From: CAWATZ01 sp963784995
Lineage (GTDB): Bacteria > Planctomycetota > Planctomycetia > Gemmatales > Gemmataceae
Direction: 5' to 3'
Length of the DNA: 64,000 nt
Assembly: GCA_963784995.1 (NCBI GenBank)
Contig: CAWATZ010000001.1
Span: 434,001-498,000, forward strand
Part shown: one piece after another, positions 1-8,956 of the stretch
How positions within the stretch are numbered: position 1 is the first letter of the stretch
Layout: every line of letters begins with the position of its first letter
Translations under genes and position numbers: made by a program
Notes under the pieces: model-generated
What the model saw: only the letters and a program-made list of their open reading frames with translations
Database searches by the model: none
Told to the model about the DNA's origin: nothing

Positions 1-610
1 GGCTGTAAGCGCCGTTGGCATCGACGTACAGCTCGACTTCTCCAATCGCCTGGCGGGCGGCCCGGACGCGCTCCGGGTCTTTCTCAGGCTGGCTGCCGAT
101 CTTCATCTTGATCTGGCGGATACCCTGGGCGGCCCAGTCGCCCAGCTGTTCCTGGAGCTTCTTGTTCGAGTACGTCGTGAAGCCGCCGCTGCCGTAGACC
201 GGGACCGATTCATGAGCACTGCCCAGCAGCGACACCAGCGGCAAATCCAGCAGGCGGGCCTTGAGGTCCCACAAGGCAATGTCAATGGCGGAAATCGCCA
301 TCGACGAGCTGCCCGGCCGGCCGTCGTTGCGGAGGGCCTTCACCATCTCGACCCAGGTGCCGGGGATGTCCAGGACGTTCCGCCCTTTGATCTTCTTCGC
401 CAGCTTGGTGTGGATCAGGTGGGCGATGGACTCATTGCCGTAGGTGTAGCCCAGGCCGGTCTGGCCGCCGCCCTCGATCTCGACCAGCACCAGCGTTGTG
501 CTATCCCAGGACGCGGTGCCGTCGGCCTCGGGCTGGTCGGTGGGGACCTTGCAGGCGGAAACGTGAATCTGGTCGATGGCGATGGACGTCGCTGTCCCGG
601 TTACAGACAT
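1..610 (-). CDS. Mandelate racemase/muconate lactonizing enzyme family protein (partial)
   Basis: The reading frame begins at ATG 610 (MSVTGTATS), with GGAGGAG about 10 bases upstream, and runs off the left edge after about 203 residues, so the C-terminal half is missing. It shows the enolase-superfamily plan: an N-terminal capping region, then the start of the barrel with the KMK pair (Lys168, Lys170) and VDANGAY (Asp197, Asn199) at the edge, which hold the usual catalytic lysine and first metal ligand. Members abstract a proton alpha to a carboxylate in sugar-acid or aromatic catabolism; the substrate cannot be read from this fragment. It lies 104 bases downstream of the ThDP enzyme gene on the same strand and may be co-transcribed with it. 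The family call is firm; the specificity is unknown. Confidence 0.85.
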   Translation of the reverse strand, partial: MSVTGTATSIAIDQIHVSACKVPTDQPEADGTASWDSTTLVLVEIEGGGQTGLGYTYGNESIAHLIHTKLAKKIKGRNVLDIPGTWVEMVKALRNDGRPGSSSMAISAIDIALWDLKARLLDLPLVSLLGSAHESVPVYGSGGFTTYSNKKLQEQLGDWAAQGIRQIKMKIGSQPEKDPERVRAARQAIGEVELYVDANGAYS

Positions 611-648
611 GGTTGCTCGTCTCCTCCGACGGTGGTTCGCAGTTCCGC

Positions 649-706
649 AAGCCGCTTGCGGCTTAGCGCAACACGCGGCTCCGCTAAGCCGCACGCGGCT
701 GTTGGA
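649..706. repeat. Palindromic repeat based on AAGCCGCTTGCGGCTT
   Basis: The short gap between the ThDP enzyme and the enolase-family gene holds a perfect 16-base palindrome (649-664), followed by related GCGGCT/AGCCGC words. The same 16-mer recurs at 4139-4154, also followed by decayed copies of itself, so this is a dispersed repeat. It could also fold in mRNA and act as a processing or attenuation site between the two genes. Confidence 0.6.
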
Positions 707-714
707 ACAGACGC

Positions 715-2466
715 TTACACCACTTCCTTGATCCGGTCTTCCAGGACGGTCTTGATGATCTCCGGCGCGTACTTCTCGCCGCGGATCAGCGCCTTGGCGA
801 AGTGCCAGGCCTGCGACATCTTGACATGGCCGGGCATCGGCGGCTCGTGCGCGTCCACCACCGCCTGAATCAGGGCGGGGCCCGGCTCGGCGAAGGCCTT
901 TTCCAGCGTGTCCTCCGCCTTCTTCGGATCCTCGATGGTGAAGCCGGGACAGCCGACCGCCTCGGCGTACTTGGCGAAATCGATGGGATGCAGATCGACG
1001 GCGAACTGCGGGTTGCCCTCCATGACCATCTGCTCCCACTTGATCTGCCCCAGGGTGTTGTTCTTGATGACCACCACCTTGATGGGCAGCTTGTACTTGA
1101 CGATAGTGGCCAGCTCGCCCATCAGCATGGTGAAACCGCCGTCGCCGACGTAAGCGAGGATCTGCCGGTTGGGATGGCCAAAGGCCGCTCCGACCGCGTA
1201 GGGCATACCGTTGGCCATGGTCGCCAGCATGCCTGTGCAGGTAAACATCTGCCGGTCGCGCATCTTGATTTGCCGCGAGGCCCAGGTGGTCACTGTGCCG
1301 CAGTCGCTGACGACGATGGCATCGTCGGCCAGGTACTTGTTGAGCATGGCCGTGATCGCCTGCGGTTTCATGGGCATGTCCATGCGGTTGGAGCGCTCCT
1401 GCATCAGTTCCTCCCACTCGGCCCGGCCCTTCTGCATCTTCTCCAGGAAGCTCCTGTCTTGTTTGGGCTGAACCATGTCCAGCAGCGCTCCCAGGATCCG
1501 GCAGGTGTCGCCGACCAGCGGCACGTCCGCGGGGTAGCGCAGGCCGATGTGGGTGACGTCCAGGTCGATCTGCACGCACTTGGCCTGACCCGGCTTGGGG
1601 AGGAATTGAACGTAGGGGAAGTTGCTGCCGACGATGAACAGAGTGTCGCAACTCTTCATGGCGTCTTGGGAGGGCGCCGTGCCGAGCAGGCCCAGACCAC
1701 CCAGGACGTTGGGATGCTCGTCGGGGACCGCTCCCTTGCCAAGCAGGGCGTAGATGAGCGGGGCCCCCAACCGCTCGGCCATCTGCAAGACCTCGTTGCG
1801 AGCCCGATAGGCGCCGCGGCCGATGAGCATGGCCACCTTCTTGCCCTGGTTGAGGAGGTCGGCCGCCTTTTGCAGCAGTTCGCGCGACGGCAGCGGATTG
1901 GGCGGCGCGAAGGCGTCGCCGCTGTGGTGCGCGACGTTCATCGTGGAGCGGCTCGCATTGTCCGCGTCCCACTCCTGGATATCCTTGGGGATCGTGATGT
2001 GCGCCACCGTGCGCCGGCCCAGCGCGGTGCGGATCGCCTCGTCCACGACGTTGCACACGTGGGTCGGCCCCATGATGCGCTCGTTGTACAGGGCGACGTC
2101 CATGAAGACCTTGTCGAGATCGACGTCCTGCTGGAAGTGCGTGCCGATGAGGTCGTGGAAGGTATGGCCAGTGATGGCCAGCACTGGCTGGCCGTCGTAT
2201 TTGGCATCGTACAGCCCATTGAGCAGGTGAATGCCGCCGGGGCCGGAAGTCGCCACGCACACGCCCAGCTTGCCGGTGGTCTTGGCGTAGCCGCAGGCCG
2301 CGAAGGCGGCGGCCTCCTCGTGCCGCACCTGGACGAACTGGACCTTGTCCTTGTTTTGCCGCAGCGCCTCGAAGAAGCCGTTGATGCCGTCGCCGGGCAG
2401 GCCGAAGATCACCTTCACGCCCCAGTCAAGCAGCCGCTCGAGCAGCACGTCGGAAACCGTCTTCAT
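715..2466 (-). CDS. Thiamine pyrophosphate-dependent enzyme, pyruvate oxidase/dehydrogenase (PoxB) type
   Basis: A 583-residue protein with all three domains of the ThDP 2-oxoacid decarboxylase family. The N-terminal PYR domain has RHEEAAAF around residues 48-55, including the conserved ThDP-activating glutamate. A central FAD/nucleotide-binding-like domain follows. The PP domain has GDGG at 441 and NN about 27 residues later, the ThDP-Mg motif. The order and C-terminal tail resemble E. coli PoxB, a membrane-associated quinone-linked pyruvate oxidase, more than biosynthetic acetolactate synthase, but the substrate is inferred. I chose ATG 2466 (MKTVSDVLLE) because AGGAG lies 7-8 bases upstream; a longer in-frame reading to 2712 adds low-complexity sequence with no family similarity. 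The end of a small possible reading frame overlaps its ribosome-binding site. Confidence 0.88.
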   Translation of the reverse strand: MKTVSDVLLERLLDWGVKVIFGLPGDGINGFFEALRQNKDKVQFVQVRHEEAAAFAACGYAKTTGKLGVCVATSGPGGIHLLNGLYDAKYDGQPVLAITGHTFHDLIGTHFQQDVDLDKVFMDVALYNERIMGPTHVCNVVDEAIRTALGRRTVAHITIPKDIQEWDADNASRSTMNVAHHSGDAFAPPNPLPSRELLQKAADLLNQGKKVAMLIGRGAYRARNEVLQMAERLGAPLIYALLGKGAVPDEHPNVLGGLGLLGTAPSQDAMKSCDTLFIVGSNFPYVQFLPKPGQAKCVQIDLDVTHIGLRYPADVPLVGDTCRILGALLDMVQPKQDRSFLEKMQKGRAEWEELMQERSNRMDMPMKPQAITAMLNKYLADDAIVVSDCGTVTTWASRQIKMRDRQMFTCTGMLATMANGMPYAVGAAFGHPNRQILAYVGDGGFTMLMGELATIVKYKLPIKVVVIKNNTLGQIKWEQMVMEGNPQFAVDLHPIDFAKYAEAVGCPGFTIEDPKKAEDTLEKAFAEPGPALIQAVVDAHEPPMPGHVKMSQAWHFAKALIRGEKYAPEIIKTVLEDRIKEVV

Positions 2467-2479
2467 GTTGCTTTCTCCT

Positions 2480-2712
2480 TTACTCCTCTTGCCGGATCGC
2501 GAGCAGGGCGTCCACCAGATCGCGTAGCTTCCGCAGTCCCCCGGCCCGATCGGCGAGGGTCTTGATTCCCAGCAGCAACTGCGGGTCCACTGTGCCGCTG
2601 GCGCTCGAGCGCCAGGAGAAGAGGCCGGCTCCGGAACCGTGACGTCGGGTGGCGGGACCGTTTCTCCCTCGGTCATGACCAGCGGGCCTGATTTCGCTTG
2701 TGCAGTTGACAC
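2480..2712 (-). pseudogene. Possible frameshifted small protein upstream of the ThDP gene
   Basis: Just upstream of the poxB-like start, the minus strand ends a frame with protein-like character (LLLGIKTLADRAGGLRKLRD and on to LLAIRQEE). Its stop TAA lies between two AGGAG motifs. From GTG 2590 it would give only 36 residues. A plausible N-terminus (MSTAQAKSGP from GTG 2712) is in another frame, so one indel near 2600 would join them into roughly 75 residues. I do not recognise the family. It could be a real small gene coupled to the ThDP enzyme, a broken gene, or chance. Confidence 0.25.
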
Positions 2713-3055
2713 GAATCCATCTCCCCGAATGAGTGGTGCGCGGAGTCAGGCCGTTTGTTCCACGGCCCGAAAATGTAACACCATGACGCAAGAACGGTGC
2801 CATGCTGTTTCGCCCGGCATTTCCGCGTGGTGACAGGCAAGAGCGAACGCCGTTGCGCGAGGGTGTTCCCAACCTTGGTTGCCTGGCTTCCCAGACCGGG
2901 AGCAAACGGGGAGATGCCAGAGGCCCCCTGACCGGGATCGTCCAACGAGAGGCCCTTTCATGGCCAGGTGGCATTGATCTTGCTCTCTGGCATTTCTGCC
3001 CTTCTCGCAATCTGGTTCGACCTTGGACTCATTCCGGCGCAAAGGAGCATCGGAG

Positions 3056-4078
3056 ATGGCAGACAGCAATCGCCCTGAAGTGGTGGTGATCACGGGTGCC
3101 TCGGCTGGCGTTGGCCGGGCCACGGTCCAGGCCTTTGCCCGGCGTGGGGCCAAGATCGGTCTGCTGGCTCGCGGTCAGGCGGGCCTCGAAGGGGCCCGCC
3201 GGGATGCCGAGGCACTCGGCGGGCAAGCTCTGATGCTTCCCACTGACGTCAGCGATCCCAGGCAGGTGGAGCAGGCAGCGGAGCACGTCGAGCGTGAGTT
3301 CGGACCAATCGACGTCTGGATCAACGATGCCATGTGTTCGGTCTTCTCTCCGGCCAGGCAGATGACTCCCGAAGACTACCGCCGGGTCACCGAGGTGTCG
3401 TACCTCGGCTTTGTCAACGGCACTCTGACCGCCCTGAAGCGCATGCTGCCGCGCAACCACGGCATCATCGTACAGGTGGGCTCCGCCCTGGCCTATCGCG
3501 GCATCCCCTTGCAATCGGCCTACTGCGGCGCCAAGCACGCCATTCGCGGCTTCACCGACTCGGTCCGCTGCGAACTGATCCACGACGGCAGCAACGTCAA
3601 AATCACCATGGTTCAGATGCCGGCCTTGAATACGCCGCAGTTTGACTGGGTCAAGAGCCGGCTGCCGCGCAGGCCGCAGCCGGTGCCGCCGATTTATCAG
3701 CCCGAGGTCGCGGCCGAGGCCATTTACCATGCGGCCCATCATTATCGCCGGGAGTGGTACGTCGGCGGCTCCACGGCGGTCGTCATCGCGGGCAACAAGA
3801 TCGCTCCGGGCCTGGGTGACTGGTATCTAGGCGAGCAGGGCTACGGCTCGCAGCAGTACGACGGCGCCGCCAATCCGGATCGGCCCAACAACCTTTACCA
3901 ACCGGTCGATCAGGATCGGGATTTCGGGAGCCACGGCGACTTCGATCAGCGGGCCCACGGCCACAGCTACCAGGTGTGGGCCGATCAGAATTGCGATTGG
4001 ATCGGCCTGGCCGGGGTGCTGGGTGGGGCCTGGGATGCGTTTCAGAATGGGTGGAGCAAGTTCTGCGCGGGGGGCTGA
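3056..4078 (+). CDS. SDR family NAD(P)-dependent oxidoreductase with C-terminal extension
   Basis: A 340-residue short-chain dehydrogenase/reductase. The Rossmann signature TGASAGVG is at 13-20, and the catalytic Ser143, Tyr156 and Lys160 (YCGAK) are present. The usual NNAG is replaced by WINDA (88-92). ATG 3056 follows AAAGGAG by 8 bases; an in-frame ATG 33 bases earlier has no good site. Beyond the roughly 260-residue SDR core is an extension of about 80 residues rich in Asp, Gln and Asn (from about YGSQQYDG), ending in a Trp/Gly-rich segment (GVLGGAWDAFQNGW). This layout is typical of uncharacterised SDRs in planctomycetes and proteobacteria; the substrate is not predictable. It stands alone and divergent from the ThDP gene. 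Confidence 0.9.
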   Translation: MADSNRPEVVVITGASAGVGRATVQAFARRGAKIGLLARGQAGLEGARRDAEALGGQALMLPTDVSDPRQVEQAAEHVEREFGPIDVWINDAMCSVFSPARQMTPEDYRRVTEVSYLGFVNGTLTALKRMLPRNHGIIVQVGSALAYRGIPLQSAYCGAKHAIRGFTDSVRCELIHDGSNVKITMVQMPALNTPQFDWVKSRLPRRPQPVPPIYQPEVAAEAIYHAAHHYRREWYVGGSTAVVIAGNKIAPGLGDWYLGEQGYGSQQYDGAANPDRPNNLYQPVDQDRDFGSHGDFDQRAHGHSYQVWADQNCDWIGLAGVLGGAWDAFQNGWSKFCAGG

Positions 4079-4138
4079 TTGGCCTGTCCCTGGGAACGGC
4101 TGCGGTCTTCGGGCTGAAGGCGCTGAGTGACCGTCCCC

Positions 4139-4190
4139 AAAGCCGCTTGCGGCTTCGCGCAGCAACCGCTTGCGCTAAGCCGCTTGCGCC
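4139..4190. repeat. Second copy of the AAGCCGCTTGCGGCTT palindromic repeat
   Basis: The perfect 16-base palindrome (4139-4154) is the same as at 649-664 and is followed by GCTTGCGCTAAGCCGCTTGCGC-like half copies. It fills the gap between the SDR stop and the FAD oxidoreductase start. Confidence 0.6.
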
Positions 4191-4223
4191 TTCAGGAACA
4201 ATCTCTCAATCACGAGGAGTCTC

Positions 4224-7200
4224 ATGATCTCCCTGCAAACGATTTCCGAACCCGTTGGCGAGGCGTTCCAACCCAGCGGCGCTTCCGAAGTGGATTCCAA
4301 GGGCCTGGAAGCCGAACTGCGCCGCCAGCTCCGCGGCGAGGTGCGCTTTGACCGGGGCAGCCGGGCGCTGTATGCCACCGACGGATCTAACTACCGTCAG
4401 GTGCCCATTGGCGTAGTCATTCCGCGCGACAAGGACGACGTGATCACCACCGTGGCGGCCTGCCGGCAATTCGGAGCGCCGCTGCTGTCGCGCGGCGGCG
4501 GCACCAGCCTGGCCGGACAGTGCTGCAACGTCGCCGTCGTGATGGACTTTTCCAAGTACCTGCATCGCGTGCTGCACGTAGACGCCAGCAACAAGCTCGC
4601 CACGGTAGAGCCGGGCTGCGTCCTCGATCACCTGCGGGGACGGCCAGCAAACACGGTCTGAACTTCGGTCCCGATCCCTCCACGCACTCGCACTGCACCC
4701 TGGGCGGCATGCTGGGCAACGACTCCTGCGGCACCCATTCGCTGCTGTGCGCCAAGCATGGCCGGGGCCTGCGCACGGCCGACAACACCGAGGAGTTGGA
4801 GGTCCTCACCTGCGACGGCGCCCGCATGCGCGTCGGAGCAACGCCGCCCGCCGAGCTGGAGCGCATCATCCAGGCCGGCGGCCGGAGGGGGGAGATCTAC
4901 GTTCAGCTCAAGGCGTTGGTCGAACGGTATGGCGAGGCCATCCGTAACAAGTATCCCAAACTGCCGCGGCGCGTCTCGGGATACAATCTGCCCCAGCTGC
5001 TGCCGGAGAATGGCTTCAACGTGGCCCGGGCGCTGGTCGGCTCGGAGAGTACCCTGGTCACCATCCTGGAAGCGACCCTGAACCTGGTTCCCAATCCTCA
5101 AGCCCGCACGACCCTGGTGCTGGGGTATCCGGACGTGTACGAGGCTTGCGACCACCTGATGGAGATACTCGCTTTCAAGCCGACCGGACTGGAAGGCATG
5201 GATCATCTCCTCTTCGAGTTCGTCCAGAGGACGGGCAAGCATGCGTCGAACCTGAAGCTGTTGCCGGAAGGCAAAGGGTTCCTGCTGGTCGAATTTGGCG
5301 GCGACAGCAAGGAGGACAGCGACAACCAGGGCCGCCGCTGCATGGCGAAGCTGAAACGCAACGCCAATCCGCCCGCCATGAAGCTGTATGACGACCCGGA
5401 AGAGGAAGAGAAACTCTGGAAGGTGCGGGAGAGCGGTCTGGGCGCGACCGCGTGGGTCCCCGGCCAGCCCGACGGCTGGCCCGGCTGGGAGGACTCGGCC
5501 GTCCCACCAGAGAAAGTCGGACCCTATCTGGGCGACCTGCGCGAGCTCTTCGACAAGTACGATTATCACCCGTCGCTGTACGGCCATTTCGGACAGGGAT
5601 GCATTCACTGCCGGGTCGGCTTCGACCTGTACACCGCCGAGGGGGTCAAGAAGTTTCGCGCCTTCGTGGACGAGGCGGCCGACCTGGTGGTCAGCTACGG
5701 CGGGTCGCTTTCCGGCGAGCACGGCGATGGCCAGGCCCGGGCCGAGCTGCTGCCGAAGATGTTCGCTCCAGAGTTGATGGAAGCGATGCGGGAATTCAAA
5801 CGCATCTGGGACCCGGATTGGAAGATGAATCCGGGCAAGGTGATTGATCCCTATCCGATCACTTCCAACTTGCGATTGGGACCCAGCTACAATCCGCCCA
5901 CGCTGGACACGCATTTCAAGTACGCGGCAGACCACCACAACTTCGCCCGCTCGACCCTGCGTTGTGTGGGGATTGGCAACTGCCGGCAGGAGAGCGGGCA
6001 GATCATGTGTCCCAGTTACGTGGTCACCCGCGAGGAGAAGGACTGCACCCGCGGCCGGGCCCGCCTGCTGTGGGAGATGCTCAACGGTGAGCTGAAGGAC
6101 GAGGGCTGGAAGAGCGAGGCGGTGCGCGATTCGCTCGACCTGTGCCTGGCCTGCAAGGGCTGCAAGACCGACTGTCCGGTCAACGTGGACATGGCGACGT
6201 ACAAGGCCGAGTTCCTGTCGCATTACTACCAGGGCCGGCTGCGGCCGCGCAGTGCCTACGCGATGGGCTGGATCTACTGGTGGGCCCGGCTGGCGTCGCT
6301 GATGCCCAGCGTGGCCAACTTCGTCAGTCAGACGCCGATCCTGAGCGACGTCTTCAAGTTCCTGGGCGGCATCGCCCCGCAGCGGAAGGTGCCGCTCTTC
6401 GCGGAGCAAACCTTCAAGGAGTGGTTCCGGCAGCGCGATGGCCAGCAGATGCCGCGAGGAGCCGTGATGCGTGGCGACCACCAGAGCGGCAAGCCGCTGG
6501 TGATCCTCTGGCCGGACACGTTTAACAACCACTTCCATCCCGAGGTCCTGCAAGCCGGCGTCGAGGTGCTGGAGTCGGCCGGCTTCGAGGTGCTGGTCCC
6601 CGAAGTGTCCCTGTGCTGTGGCCGGCCGCTCTACGACTTCGGCATGCTGGACACGGCCGAGAGGCTGCTGCGGCAAATCCTGACAACGCTGCAACCCTGG
6701 ATCGCGGCGGGCGTCCCGGTGGTGGGCTTCGAGCCCAGTTGCGTGGCCGTCTTCCGCGACGAGCTGACCAACCTGTTCCCACACAACGAGGACGCCAAAC
6801 GGCTGAATCAGCAGACTTTCATCCTGAGCGAGTTCCTCAACAAGAAGGCCGAGGGGTATCAGCCGCCCAGGCTGGAGGCGAAGGCCCTGGTCCACGGACA
6901 CTGCCATCACCGTGCGGTCATGCAATTCACCGACGAGCAGGAGGTGCTGAAGAAGATGGGTCTCGACATCGAGGTCCTCAAAGACACCTGCTGCGGCATG
7001 GCCGGCTCCTTTGGTTTCGAGAAGGAACACTACGACGTCTCGATCGCGGTTGCCGAGCACGGCGTCTTGCCGGCAGTGCGCCAGGCCGACCAGGAGACGC
7101 TGATCCTGACCGACGGCTTCAGCTGCCGGGAGCAGATCGAGCAGACCACGGACCGCAGGCCGCTGCACCTGGCCCAGGTTCTTCAGATGGCTCTGCGGCA

Positions 7201-7390
7201 GCAAGGGGGCCAGTTCAGTCCACCCCAGACCGATGGCCACGCCCGGCGGCAATCGGCAGCGGTCCCGGTGGGGCTGCTGCTTGGCGTGGGGGCGGTGTCG
7301 CTGGCGGGCCTGGCGCTGTGGGGCCTGAGCCGGAAGCAGAAGAAACCGGCCCGGCGCGTCGAGCGGCTGGCCCGGCATGGTCAGCAGTGA
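4224..7390 (+). CDS. FAD-linked oxidase/Fe-S/CCG-domain oxidoreductase (D-lactate dehydrogenase/YdiJ-like), frameshifted
   Basis: About 1,055 residues once one base is restored. From ATG 4224 (GAGGAG 7 bases upstream) the FAD-binding domain reads through SRGGGTSLAGQ to LDHLRG, then hits a stop at 4659. The homologous continuation (ASKHGLNFGPDPSTH) lies in the next frame. The break falls at GGGG 4636-4639; a fifth G would rejoin the frames. After it come the FAD-oxidase C-terminal domain, a two-cluster Fe-S region (CVGIGNC with MCPSY, then CLACKGCKTDCP, a CxxCxxCxxxCP motif), and a GlpC-like CCG domain (CCGRPLYDFG, HGHCHHRAV, DTCCGMAGSFGFE). The plan matches flavin 2-hydroxyacid dehydrogenases that pass electrons to Fe-S clusters. 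Unusually, a single C-terminal hydrophobic helix (VPVGLLLGVGAVSLAGLALW) and a basic tail suggest membrane tethering. It overlaps the convergent adaptor gene by 10 bases. Confidence 0.85.
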
Positions 7391-8911
7391 GCGACACGCA
7401 CGGGGGCGCCGTCGGCCAGGATCGACAGGTCGCCGCTGACGACCTGCTCCGAGCCGTCGATCGGCTTCCAGGGCGCATCCCCGGGAGCTTGCGCGGCCAG
7501 CTCGCGATTGGTGACCTCGATCCACTGGCCGTCGCTGATGTCCGTCTGCACTTCCACCCGGGCAACGTGGCCGTTGCAGTATCCCCAGTAAAAGGTCCTG
7601 TCGCCGACGTGGACCAGGGCCGATTCCGGCAGCGTCCAGGTGTTGGGGCGTTCGAGGTACACCCTGGCGTAGGCGTAGGTGCCGGGCAGGATCTGATTGC
7701 CCTGGCCGGTCCGGCGTCTCGCTCAGGGGGTGCGTGCCGGGATCGTGGTAGGCGCCAGGCACCTCGGTGTTCCGCAGGTCGATCTCGGCCCGGAGAGTGC
7801 GGCTCCTGACGTTGAGCGCCCACGAGGTCCGCGTGACGGTGGCGGGCAAGAACTGGTCGCGGAACGACCGGACCAGCACGGACGCCCGGGTGCCCGGGTG
7901 GACCAGGTTGGCGTCCCCTTCCGGAACGTCCACATAGATGCGGACCACGTCGGTGCGATCGATGACGTAGATCGGGGCCGCGGCGTCGCCGGGCGACAGG
8001 TGCGGGGCGTTGTGGTCGGCCGAGGGGTCGCCGGCGCGCGGCAGGACAAAGTCGCCAGTGTTGGCATTGCGAGCCACCACCACGCCATCGTAGGGCGCCT
8101 GCAGCGTCAGATAGCTCACCCACGCCGCCATGCGGCGGGCATCGCTCTCGGCCACCGCCACCTGATCGCGGGCGACGGACACGTTGACCTTGTCCTCCGT
8201 GAGGGTGGCCTGTTTGGAGAGCAGTTCCGCCTCCGCCTCGAGGATGGTCGCCTTCGCCGCGTCCCGGGCGGCCCGGCTGGCATGCAATTGATTTTCCGTT
8301 TCCAGGAGGATCTGTTTGTCCACGATCCCCTTCTCGGTTTGCTTTCGCAGCCGTTGCACCTCCACGTCCCAGCGCTCGACCTGGGACTGGTATCGGGCCA
8401 GGGTCGCCCGCGCCTCGTCCAGGCGGGCCCGAGCCGCCTGAACGTCGGCCTCGGCCACCTGCACCAGCTTCTGGTCCAGCTCGACCTTCTCCTGATCGAG
8501 CTGGACCGTGCGCTTCTTGGTTTCCCAGTCCTCGCGCAGCTCCGGCGCGAAGAGAATGGCCAGCGTCTGACCCTTCTTGACGTGGTCGCCGATGTCCACG
8601 AACCACTTCTCGACGTACCCAGCCACCTTCGGATAGATCGAGGTGCGCTCATAGCTCTCGACGAAGCTCGGCTGACCGACGACGCGGAGGATGGTGCGGC
8701 GCTGCGGGTGGATCACCGAGACCGCGGGGACCTCCGATCCCTTGGTGATTGGTGATTGGTGATTGGTGATTGGTGAAGAAAGGCCCGCCTGGGGCGTTCG
8801 GAAGGCAACCAGCACCAGGGAGGAACACAACACAAGCGTCAGCGGGCCGAACACCAGCCAATTCCGGCGAGCGAAACGAGGCAGAATCGCGGACCATTGA
8901 AAGCGTTGCAT
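7381..8911 (-). CDS. RND efflux periplasmic adaptor (HlyD/MFP family), frameshifted
   Basis: About 509 residues when one base is removed. ATG 8911 (MQRFQWSAIL) follows AGGAGA by 7 bases. An N-terminal hydrophobic anchor is followed by a low-complexity SPITNHQSPIT stretch encoded by a heptamer repeat, then the biotinyl-lipoyl-like half (YPKVAGYVEKWFVDIGDHVKKGQ), a long coiled-coil hairpin, the second lipoyl half (LQAPYDGVVVARNANTGDFV) and the beta-barrel domain. The frame breaks between 7699 and 7724. The membrane-proximal domain continues in the next frame from NQILPGTYAYARVYLERP to a stop at 7381. It lies 40 bases downstream of the RND permease and would form its periplasmic bridge. No TolC-like gene is in view. 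Confidence 0.85.
8742..8776. repeat. Heptanucleotide tandem repeat, TTGGTGA x5, inside the adaptor gene
   Basis: Five perfect head-to-tail copies of TTGGTGA (TCACCAA on the coding strand) lie about 45 codons after the adaptor start, just past the N-terminal anchor. Seven is not a multiple of three, so gaining or losing one unit would change the downstream frame. No unit contains a stop in any frame; the coding cycle is Ser-Pro-Ile-Thr-Asn-His-Gln. Confidence 0.9.
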
Positions 8912-8937
8912 CAGGAATCTCCTGTTCAGAGTCTTAT

Positions 8938-8956
8938 TCACCAATCACCAATCACC
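8938..8956. repeat. Short TCACCAA repeat spanning the permease stop codon
   Basis: Two full and one partial TCACCAA units, the reverse complement of the 8742-8776 unit, lie in the 40-base gap between permease and adaptor. The permease stop codon TGA (8952-8954) is part of the repeat. Confidence 0.75.

Noticed and set aside
802..2565. 587-codon plus-strand frame
   Set aside because: It is the antisense shadow of the ThDP enzyme, with no family features.
4636..4639. Programmed -1 frameshifting in the FAD oxidoreductase
   Set aside because: No slippery heptamer with a downstream structure is evident, the same family is uninterrupted elsewhere, and another gene here has the same G5-to-G4 defect; an indel error is simpler.
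4628..8944. A very long open frame on the minus strand continuing from the adaptor across the FAD oxidoreductase gene
   Set aside because: Beyond about 7725 it is antisense to a well-conserved FAD/Fe-S protein and has His/Gln/Arg-rich shadow composition; it is an effect of high GC.
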